DNA of 64,000 bases from positions 12,316,739-12,380,738 of the forward strand of contig NC_083648.1 in NCBI RefSeq assembly GCF_963576545.1, written 5' to 3'. This document shows positions 46,201 through 58,300 of this stretch, piece by piece. The notes beneath the pieces are model-generated. The model was not told the DNA's origin and ran no database searches. It saw nothing but the letters and a program-made list of their open reading frames with translations. The stretch is from Limanda limanda. Taxonomy: Eukaryota; Chordata; Actinopteri; Pleuronectiformes; Pleuronectidae. Position numbers and translations under genes: made by a program. Each line of letters opens with the position of its first letter. Within the stretch, counting starts at the first letter, position 1.

Positions 46201-49200
46201 GTTGTAGGCTGCGACGAGAGAGCGGGCCGAGTCCCTGCAGAACTGGCAGGAAGTTCTCGGGCTGAAGAAAAAGAGAAAGAAAAGTACGTCCTTAAAATGC
46301 AGATGTGGTTAAACACCAGATTATTACAGCTAGAAGGCACAATTTACAAAAACGTCCACCGCACTCTTAAAAATAGATCACTGCCCGGATAAAAAAGATA
46401 TAAGGATTTGTGTCCAGCTTGTTTTACTGACATGGTGGATACCTACTCGATATAAAACCCATCTCCTCGACATTGCTGTACGAAATCGGCAGACTTGTCC
46501 CGCGGCTTCTCTTTCAGCAGATCTGGGCTGTAGCTGTTGTCAGGAACCAGTAAGATATAATCCTACACAAATGATACAAAGCATAAGAAAAAGAGAAAAA
46601 AACACACAGTCTCAGCAAAAACATCCACTTCGGTTTGTTTTGCTCTTAAAATATACGTATCAGTCAGATGGAGAAAGAGATAAATGGATAATCTCTGTGT
46701 TTTAAGGTGTTTCAGAAGCAAAAGAAAACTAGCAAACAAAAACCGACCTGCACCAGAGGTTGGAAGCTAAGCTTGTATAACGCTTTGTGGGGGCTGCCAG
46801 GGAGAACACAGGCCCTTCATTGTTGTTGTACGGGTTTGGCATAACACTGAGGAGAGAGGACCTCAGCATTCCAAGTCCTCAACCTCTCAAACACTCAGAC
46901 TTTACACAGAAGAGACACTCAATGTTTTTAAATGATTTTTCTGATTTAATTCTTCAAAATAAAGTGGACAAGGTTCGTCAAAACCCTTCCTGACTTCACA
47001 CATCCATCACTGACCACGGTAAGGGTCTTCCTAGGTGGTACGATGACAGAGATGCTGGGTGGCCGCCAAACATTTTGGTCCAAGTCGAGGGAAATGCGTC
47101 CCTCAGCGATGACGACCTCCCTGCAGCCAGACACCGCCGGGCAGAAGGATGCGTTTATTGAACCTGCAAGAGAAAAGCAGAGTTGAAGCTGAGTAACAGC
47201 AGGATAATACAATAATCAGACTCTCCATTGAAGCCATATAGGGAAGTGTGTCGAAGTCTTTTCATTATCTTGTCATGATCCCAGCGATTTAATCTAATCT
47301 TAAGGAGGAATCAACCCCCTCACTGAAAAAGGCTTTTCCAAAGTAAGCATGCTTCTATCTAACAGGAGCGAATAAACTCCTTAATTCTATTTGACCACAC
47401 GTTAGTCAGCCGGACTTCCTCAAACACACTCACCCCTCCAGTCACGCCCTGCGTCCACCCGGACCTCCACAGGGAAGGAGGTATGTTCAGGCTGGTGATA
47501 ATGGACTACTACCACATACCTGCCAGGGAGGGGCACCTTGGGAGAGAAACTGATCTCCGTCTGGAAAAGAAAAAAAGGCGAGCAAACTTAAAGCTAGGGT
47601 TGGTAATCCTGGAAAAGTAAGCCAGCAGAGGCTACTTGAAAAGATCCTCCTATCAGCCCTCTTGTCAAAGCCACGCCCCTAAAATACATAAACGTGCACT
47701 GAATGTCAACTGCTATTGAAAATCTCAAGCTCACCACAGCATATATTGAAAAGGGTTAGGAGAAGTGCATTTTGCTTCTTTCGTGATCTATTACCTGAGG
47801 GAATTTGAGCAGTACCCCAACACCTTGCGGTTCCTGGACGGGGAAACCCGTCGTCTGTCGTCTCCTCCTCGAGTCCTCGTCGTATTCTGGCTGGGGAGCA
47901 ACGACTGGAGGGGAGGACAGGAGTCCGTCACGGGCAGCAGACAAAATCCCGGCCGACGTTGGCTTGTCGAACTGCCTCAGAACACAGTGCTGACTGGAAA
48001 CAGTAAACAGCAACAAGTTGTTGTTAGTTAAAGCCTGTTAATCTGACATCCTCTGGCGATCGCAGTCTTTTCTCATCTATACACATAAATCCCCCGATTA
48101 CACATGTTGGGGAAGGCCCAGTGATCTGACTTAGAACAAAGAGTCGTAAAACCTTAGACCAACTTCAGGAGACCCCTTACATTTAAAAATCCAGCATGGG
48201 GCCCTTATCTCCATATGGCAGCAGGTCACTTCCTGGGTCCCCCACTGTAAGCCCGCCCCTGGGGGCCAAATCCTGACAACTCAATTGGCTGGAGGGCCAC
48301 ACTGACCCCTGACCCCTCCTCCCAGGGGGGAGTCACCTGGAACATGACTTAAAAAGGCTGAGCTCACAGAAACCTTTCTCTTTCCTCCGATGCTGACGTT
48401 CCCACCAGGCCCTTTCGGGTCTGCCCAGAGGTTCCAGCAAACTTAAGGAGGGAACTGCCCTGGGCAGATGTTAGTTTAATACGTAGCGTATTGATTTAAT
48501 ACTTGAGTGTATTTTGTTGATGGAACCTCCGTGTTCCATTGTTTTAGCCGGCCACTACTCCGAGCCGCTACTTCCGGTTTCCGGTTTGATGGCAATGTTT
48601 TTGTGTTACAGTAAATAGGGCCGCGAGAAGCGCCTCCGCCCGCACTGTTAACGTCTGTGTGAGTCTGCACTGATTTCACCGATCAGAACCTCGGCCCACA
48701 ACGTTCGCTTGAGGGCTGAGGGGTGAATCACTGTTAACTCATCTCAGGCGTATTTTTTAAGAGCTTCTTTGAACTCTCCTTACATGTTTTCTCTCTATCT
48801 CTCTCTCTCCTTCTAAACCGACCTATACACACTTCCGATCTGTATTTATAATACAGTTCATGTCACATGGTTAAATCTATGCTTAGAGAGGCTGAACACA
48901 TCTGGAAACCATTCGGCCCCCAAAGCCAAGCAGAGATAAGAATTCTCTTTGTCTAAAATTTCCTTTGTGTAATTCATGTGACGACCACCAGTGTGAGCTC
49001 CGGCCACATGGTGTCATTAACATAGACTCCGTCTTGAATAACGCAAGTTAACCCACCATTTTGAGTCTATTATTGCCACGCCTCCGCTCTCTCTCTCCTC
49101 CCATCCTGGCTCTAAATTCATAACGGCTCCGCCATCTTGTTTTGTAGTCAATCCGCCATTTTGAGAGTTTTTAGGCCTTGATTCCACGAATCATGATCGG

Positions 49201-49263
49201 CCGCCATCTTAGATGTGACTGCGTCATCGCCACGCCCCCTTCCTTTTCTCTCTCTCTCTCTCG

Positions 49264-49307
<44 letters not shown>

Positions 49308-52300
49308 GACACTTTGATAGACACAGACAGATACACACACACAGAGACACATAGATGGACCAGAGGTTACATGCGTGTTCTAAATTGTGATAAGCTGCTG
49401 TTGTTATCTTTGAAATATGGGAGTTTGTTAAGATGATGAATCATTAAATAACACTAACTTTATTTCACACACACACACATAGACACATACACACAGAGAG
49501 ACACTTTGACACAGACACACACACACAGAGACAGACATACATAGGTAGACCGCAGGTTTTACATGTATTTTCTGAATTGTGATAAGTGCTGCTGCTGTGT
49601 TTATCTTTGAAATATCGGAGCTTGTTAAAATGATAAATCATTGAATAACATTATAACTTTATTTCCCCTTTTTAATAAATACTTTTGTAATTAAAGTATC
49701 TGTAGTCTGTGATTATTTGTGCATAAGTGTGTGAATACAGCTGGATTATGATTGCCTGTGCTCGAACTTAGAAGCCTTCACTGTTTATTAAGTAATCGTT
49801 AATATTAAAATATTGACATTATTAATTTGACATTTATCATTATGAGACTGATAATTATAGCTTGACATCGTTGGTCCCTGGAAACCAGGGTGGTGCCCCC
49901 CTTTCTCAATTATTAATATAGATAGTATTATTCTTAAATTGATAATTTTATTGTTTTTGACTAATTATTTTCATTATTCTTGGTTGATAACCTTATCATT
50001 GTTAATTGATAGCTTGTACTTTCTAATTGATAATTCCTATTTTCTCATTAGTGGTTTTATTGTTATTTGATTACTGATCATCTTCAATTAATAATTTAAT
50101 TATTTTTGATAGATAATTTTTTCATATTTCATGATTATTAATAATTAGCCAACGTCAAGTCTACTCCTATTGCACAACACACATCACAGACTTAAACTGT
50201 ACCATCGAGTGAAAAAGAAAAATGCAGTTTTATCCGGGTGAAACCAATACACTTTAAAGATGTAGTATTTGATCAGTACCTAGATTTCTGTACACGCTGA
50301 TGCCAGACTCAGTATCAGAGGTATTTCCAGATTAAGAAACTAAACTAATATAGTAACATTTCCTTGTTTTCATGGGGAAACACGGATTCCTACTTGTATT
50401 CTCTTACGGTTTTAATTATCTTTAATATTTACTTTTGCTTTCAAGTCATTTCTAACTTTTTCTTTGTTGTATTTTGGCTTTTGGGAGATGTTTTTATAGA
50501 CACGTGTGACTGTGAAATCTAACCTTGTAATTAGGTTCAGAGTGAGAATAAATTTACTGGTAGAGACAGAGAAAGTTTGACCTGGCGTTGAGCCTCAGGT
50601 AAACAACCTTGCCCAGCAGCAGGAATGCAAACACACCTGGAAAACAGATGTGTCTCTGCACAACAACGAAAGGACATATATTCAAGGTAAATTACCTGTC
50701 ATCGCTGAAGCGTCCAACAGTGGAGACACAAAGCACCTTGGGGTCAACATAATCCATGGAGAACTCCTCCGCAGGCACTGCATACACTTTGTACTATCAG
50801 GAGAAATATGTTTATTTGTAAAAATTACGTTGCAGTGTGATTTATGAGCCATAATGATTTTTTCGCGGAAACGTTTCTCTCACCAGCAGGAATGAGGCTG
50901 TGGAAATTTGCAGGAGCAGGTCTGTCCTATGAGAAAGCTCCAGCGCTGCCACCTGATTACTGCTGTCCACTGCCACACTCCGGCACAGGAAGCTACAGGG
51001 GTTAAAAGATACTACAGCTACAAACATGTATAATCTACAACTGCGATTACCTGAACTTTTTGTCACACACTGTAAAGACATTGACAACATATATTTTTAG
51101 AAGCTGGAGCAACAAGTGCAGGACTTACCTGTAGGCACAACTGTAAATATTAGCCCTGGCCGGGATCTGGCCTTCTAGCTGACCTCCGATGAGTATGTTG
51201 ACATTCTGGACAGCATCCACCTCGCTGGCGTACTCCAGCACCAGAGCGTATGGGCCAGAGCGAGGCACACGCAAACTGAGCTGAAGCTGAGACTATAGGA
51301 CACATGAACAGAACAAAAAATGGACACGGAACAGTTTTGAGAGAATGAAAATTACGAGGAAAGGTCAAAAAGAAAGTTCAAGAAGTTACTATACAGACAG
51401 CACAGGTATAATCTTTGATTCTGGACTGTAAAACAACTGATAGGAACCTGCCGAGTCACCTTAGTTTACTGTTAAACCCTTTTATACTGTAAAGGTAGAG
51501 TCTATAATACTGAAATCGGTGGGTACATAGCAGATGTATTACTTCATGGCTTCCCACCTGTCTGCCACTGAGATCAGCCATCTCAGGGTGGTCCGGGGTG
51601 GGACGCCGCACACGAGCCTGCCTCCTCCTGCGCCCACTGCGGCTGGAGAGCCTTCCCTGTGAACCCAGTGCGGAGCTAAAGCCGTCCATGGCCACATGCT
51701 TGTACAATAGACAGCTGAGACAGAGACACACGGACATAGTCAGATTCAGCATGAATGGTAAAAGGTTATTACATCATCATCCTATTTTAGCTGCTATTTG
51801 ATGGTTATCCCATTTTGATTGTCTGCTCAGAATATTGTGGGATTTCTCTACTTCCCCTACATCTGTATGAGATGATTGTGACTGTGACCTTTGACCGCTG
51901 GAATCTCATTAGGTAATCTTTGATTTCTAAACAGTTCATTCTTGAGTCTGAACCTTTAATTTGCACCAAATTTGAAGAAACTCCCTGAAGGCGTTCTGGA
52001 GACAACGTGTTCACAAGAAATAGACGGACATACAACATAAACATAATCCGGCCACTGGCTGTTACTGTCGGAGGCATCATAACCGCTCATCACTATTATG
52101 ATTATAATATGATATGACTTCTGTAGGACCATGTTAAGATAAATCAATCTAGAAATCTTTGTCTGAAATCAAAGTGGTGAGTATGAATGGGCCACAAATT
52201 GCTGAACAGAATAATTAAATAATTACTTTGCGTTCCTGTCTGCGGAGGGCAGGTAAGTGCAGGGCTCTGTGATCTTCTCCTGCAGCAGAGGTGCTTCATA

Positions 52301-55300
52301 ATAATCCCTGGGCAGCAGCACTAAATAGTCCTGAGAAGTGAGAGTGATAGTGTCTATATTAGGAGTTCAGTTTATTATATATTTGTTATTTTTAATCAAA
52401 AGAAAATTGAGCAAAATGCACGTTTTAAACGATAACTTCTTCATCAGAGTCTTCCTCACCAGCAGTATCCCCTCGGCCTTGATGTGAATGATCCAATTCC
52501 CAGGAGTCAAAGCAAAGGGCTCGGCAAAGCCCTCTCCTGGGACGGTGAGGAAGGCTGGCGAGCGACTCGCTGGGAATATTACTTCCTTACTCTGTTCTGA
52601 CCCTGTGGCAAAAGAGTAATTTTACACACTTAACAGAAATATACCACTGCTGATGGGAATAATATCAGAGAAACTCATGTCAGCTTACATGTAACTGTCA
52701 GTAAGGGAATGATTAACTTTTTCTGAATGATGGGTTAGTTTGTGGAATGAAAACGCTGATTCACCTGCAGTGCCTCTGTTATTGGCAGCCCTGACGCTAC
52801 CAGTCACGCTGGTGTTGCTCGGGTTAATGAATCGCAGAACCACACGGAACAAGTGCTGCCTCCCTTCTCTTGGTTCAACATGCACTGTTACTCTGACGTC
52901 ACTCTGCGGGGGGGCGAGAGCAACACACAGCTGACTGCTTCAGCACACACAGGTTCGGAGGAGAAGATGATGAGGGTGTAACAGATAGGGTTAAAGATCG
53001 TGTCAGGTGAACGGAGAAGTGAAACAGACAAGGGCGGGTTAATCAACAGACAGCAAGCAAGGTGAGGAGAGGAAATACATCCGAAAAAGGGAGGCGGGCC
53101 CTTCACTTACAGTCACAGCAGGACTTAAAGCCAGCTTCATCCACCACCAAGATCCTTGCTCGCACTCGTTTTCTCCCCCTTTGTTTGGGGGTGGCGTAGC
53201 GCATTACAATATGGAAAAGGCCAGGAAAGCCAAGGGAAAGTGTTAGGATCACTTCCGGCTGAAGAGAGATAGGGTTAGTTATAGCGGAGCTGGTATCCAC
53301 ATTCTTACATCGGCCCTGATATAAAGAGAGGCTTGTGTGTTCAAAGCAGAAATATCAGTGCAGAGGTAAAAGCAAAAAGAATCACAGTGGTATCAGAACA
53401 GACAGAAAAAGGATAAATAAAAGGAAGATACAAAGTTCTTGAGGTGGCAGATCACAAAAGAATTTCCAAGCCATAATGGAATTCATAATCACAAGTCATT
53501 CAATTCATTAAGGTTCTCATTTTAATACGTACTCACCTGTGCGGGGGACATTATAGCATAACCTCGCCAGCTGAAATCAGGGAACTCTTGTGGGTTATAA
53601 CCGAAGCGCACCGGTCTGGCGTTTGGAGACGTGCCATCCTCAACCTCAAACTTCAGCTGGTGCAAAGAAGGGAAGTAGTAGCTCGGTGCTGGCCTATAAC
53701 AAGGTAGATGAGAATATAAATCAAAAAACGTTACGTTAATCACAACAGCGCAAAATGTACTTTTGACGGAATCTAAATTATTAAAATCGTCCGTGTCTTA
53801 CTCGGTGCATTTCCGGCCAACTATGTTCTTCCGACATTGACACTTCCCTGATGTCTCATCACACGCCATGCCAATGGCCCCGCCTACATCACACTGACAA
53901 CCTATCAGGCAAAGAAAAAGGAAGTTGTTATTTCTAGGGATGAAATCTATTTTCTCAATGTTGATTCTGTGCAACACTCAGGACCCTGAAAAATCGATTT
54001 AAGCTATAGATGACTATACGGCTCACAATTCTCCACATGATAGGTGAAGTTCCGCAGCTTTGACATGACAGCAGTGGCTACAATTTAATCTTATGGGGCA
54101 ACTGCTACAGTTCATGAAATGTCCACTAAAACCCGTCAAAAGCGAGGATGAATGAAGAAGGAAACTGACCAACAACCAGCAGACCTTCCGTGTTTTATTC
54201 TGAAAGTTCATTGGACAAAAATGTCGTATTTTTTGATGATGTCACAGAGGATCATGCCCAGAACAAAATTTTAATTTTTGAGTTTTATTGTTGTTCTTAA
54301 TGTTTTTAACGTAGAGCCCTGTTGATTAGATGGGGAAATTCTCCAACATGGTCACACAGCATTGTGTGCTGTCCAAGGAATCACCTGTGGACAGATGATG
54401 ACTACCAGTATCGGGCATCAACAGGTCCCACTCTCTACAGCATGGGCATAGTTTATTTGAGTGAAACTCTCTCTTCCATCTTTCTGCAACAAGTCTCATG
54501 AGAAGTGAGAGTGAGTAATGTTGCAAGACTCTTAGCAAAGACCCAGAATAACAATTGACGGCTTTTATTGATGACAAACCCCTTCTTAGTGGCCATTTCG
54601 TGGACCTGCGCAGTTTCCCCATAAGAATACACTGCCAGTGGAGGCAATCTACTGGACAGATTCCTAAAAGTTGCTATTTAAAAATAACCAATCTGTGGAG
54701 ACCTGAAGAAAACAGCCTGTTTGTTTATGTGCCAGAAAATGGTAGACAGTAAATGCAAGTGAATGTAATGTCGGTAAATTGGTCAGGTAGGATAGCTTTC
54801 TTACCCTGACATCCGAAGTAATTCTTTTTCTGCTGCATGAAGTATCCGTCCTTACAGGTGTCACACGCGTGTCCACAAGCGAAAGGCTTACAGCGACACT
54901 GTCCACTTTTCTAGGCAAACAGATCATCAGGAGAAAATGTGATTGTGGAAAAGCAGAGCAGTCAGAAGTGCAGCATGTGACTGTGAACTTCAATGCAACT
55001 CAATTTGATTAATTCCTCCGTGTCAGTCACCGGCGGTCGTATTGTTATCACTGCTTGTGCCGCATCACTCACCTGTTCACACTCTCCAGCACCACTCAGC
55101 GTCCCTTTCAAATCACACCCACACTCTGGTATGAGAGAGGGAGACAGAGCGAGAGGGGTAAAGGGTAATGAAAACGTGAAGGGGGGGGGGGGGGGGTCTA
55201 CAGTGAATAGACCCTGATTACAGGATTTTGACACGTTCATGGCTGAAACGCAACCGCACAAAACCCTCCAATCTGCAGAGATCTGAACATCAAAAGGTCC

Positions 55301-58300
55301 AGAGGAGCTTTACTGCCGGGGCTGGCTTTCAACCCAGTGGAAAAATGTCCGGCCCCGGTCAACCAGAGGCATTCTTAGGATATTAAAAGCTCCTTCTTTT
55401 CTTGTGTCTTCAGGCAGCGTGGTAGCGATAACATTCTTGCTGGAGAGCAGAACTGTAACATTAGACAGGAACTCTTGACAAAGCCTGAAACTCTTTCCTC
55501 AGAGGCTGAACAATAAGTATTTCCAGTGGAGTATTTTTTATGCGTGTGGAGAATGGACAAAGCACCAGTCCGGAGGTATTACATGTTTTTAATGTGCCAC
55601 CAGATACTCATTACTGCTCCGTCACAGTTTGAAGTACTCAGCAGGAATTGACCTGTATTAACGTCTTATTCCTCAGCTCCACTCTGTGGGACAGGAAGGC
55701 AGCTCCGGCCTCGTTGACAGGGTTGTGTTGACATATCATCTGGGTTAAAGGGGTCGAGACCCATATCAGTACCTCGAAAGATTGCTACTGGCGATTTATT
55801 TCAGTGGGAAAAAATGGGGTCAGTGACCAGAACTAATGCGCCTTAATTCTTAAGTCTGGTTTAGTTGTCCTTTTTAATTCCAGTCACTTACCTGAGCAGC
55901 CACGAGGGTTCTCGGTAGCCAGATTCCAGTACAGAGGTTTACACATGTCGCACAAGGTTCCCTTTACATTTGGTAGGCACACGCAGTCGCCCTGAATCAA
56001 CAGATAAGGAACATAAAGATAACTGGCAGCTACTTTGGAATGCTGAATTATATTTGTTAATAAATACATTTTGAAATTAATCATGAGTGTCTTCATATTG
56101 TACGATAATGCAAGAAATTGGCTGCTTTTCTTTCATTCAAACAAGTACATAATACATGCCAAAAAGAAAAGGAAGAACGCAACCTTCCAGATTGACATGA
56201 AATTAGCGCAGTTGTTATTGTTTTTCCTTCCTCTTCAAAATGGAAGGAAATATCTCTTCCTTCTTTTAAGTACATTTACATTTCAGGGGGAAAAAACACA
56301 CGTCCTTTTAAAATCAGCAGCACAGTTCTCTGTAAAACCGCACCCAAAGGGCCGGTGCTGACGTTAGGCTGTAACCCCTTCAGTTGGTTAAAGGTTGGGA
56401 TGTGGTAATAAAATAAACATTTTATTGAGAGTGGCATACCGTTTGAGGATTGGCGACCTCGGTCCCTGCAGCATTGCACCGGCTTATGGGGGCTAAAAGG
56501 ATAAAATGAGGGAAGAATTAAAGAAAAACATGAGAATCAGTGCGTTACATGGCTTTCTCTGCACGGTTAAATATAGCACAAGGTTGGTCAAACATTTTAA
56601 ACACATGAAACAACTTGAAAAAATGTACAATTTTTAAACAATTTTATTAATAATGCATGCATGGTGCTGTGTGGTTACCTGCACAGTGAGGGAACCTGAG
56701 TCCAGACACACAGCGGTCACACTGCTGCCCCAGCACCCCCGGCAAACACAGACACTGACCCGACACTGGGTTGCACACGTTGCCATGGGAACCTTCGGGT
56801 GAACATCGGCAGGCTGGTGACAGGAAACAACTTTGCTAAGATTATTAGATAATAATAGCTATACTGTTATCAAATATAATTCCATAAAAGGAAGGAATCC
56901 AAATATATCTTGTGTTTAAGTTCATTTGAGTGCCATGCAGATTACATGAATCTGGATGACGCGGTGGGATTTTATGGGATACTGTGGGAGAACGAGGACA
57001 TTTGCTCAACAGAGTCATGAGAAGAGGCCACAGTTAAGTCCGGTGAAAGCAGCATCCACATTTTTTCCACCACCACTCAGGCCAGCGGAGGTTACAGGCA
57101 CCCAGTTGTTTTGTCGATCATAATTACACTGGTGGGGTATTGAGGGATCTGGATCCCACTCACCAGCACAGTCCGGGTAGCCGTAGTAGCCTGGTGCACA
57201 CTCGTCACACTCCGGCCCCTCGTAGTTAGGCAGGCAAACACACGGACCCCCCGGAGTGCAGACCCTGTCCGCCACACCCGCCCCATCACAAACACATCCT
57301 GGAAGATGAGGAAAAGGAGGTCAGCTGATGCCATTATACATTATTAGAAACTTTTTATAATTCAGGAAAACGAAAACAGTCATTATAAGGCTCTTTAATG
57401 CACACAACTGATAAAGCATTCTTTAAAAATGAGATATTCTAGAAGATTATTTTAGATCATACTTGATCAAAGTCGATCATGGGATATTACAGTGTATACG
57501 CAGTTGGTTTGGGCTTTTGAGATCATTTTAGATATGTAATGTTGGAGTGCTGAAAGTCCTCAGCTCTGACTTAAAAATGGCCAAAGCATGTCTCTGCTTG
57601 GAGTATACATTGAGTGTTTTATAATTGTATAGCTTTTTAGAAGTTACACTTGCTTTATTAACAATAATACATGGTGGTGTTGTATAATTTCAGTCTTATT
57701 ATTATTTACTCCGTAATAAACATTATGGTTTATTTATTTCAAAATAAAGGTCATGTTTCAGTCTGAAAAGTAACTATGATGAGGTTGTGAATTTTGTGAA
57801 GGCGAATGGGGATGATGATTCTTTCTCACCCTGGCAGTTGGGGTAATCATTGTATCCAGGTTGACAGCGGTCGCATCGCTCCCCCCCCACACCCTCACGG
57901 CACAGGCAGCGCCCCAAATAGTCGCAGAGCGTAGGCACAGTTCCTCTGTAGTCGCATTCACACCCTGTGCACAAACACATTCAATATATTTATTTCACAC
58001 ACTGGTGCCCACTTCTTGCCAAGCTTCACCTGGTATTGGTATGTGAATAGACTTGGCGCTCACACAGGACAGCCACCGGCCCAGAGAGAAGTTTCTTTGT
58101 CCCTATAAGCGGCTCCAACATTAAAATCAGCTTTTTCAAAGGCTGCGGATAAAATTACTTCTCACTCAGCTCACAGTTACACAGACAGGTTTGAAGACAG
58201 CGTACATTGTTTTACAAATAATAAGCCAGAAAAAGTAAAGGGCCAAAGGTCTTTGTTTTGATAGAGATGTCATATTAATACAAATGAGATTCCGAGCTTA

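Noticed and set aside
54326..54752. Open frames on both strands in the 53.9-54.8 kb intron
   Set aside because: No splice sites fit the laminin phases, no recognisable domain, and flanking exons already join in frame.
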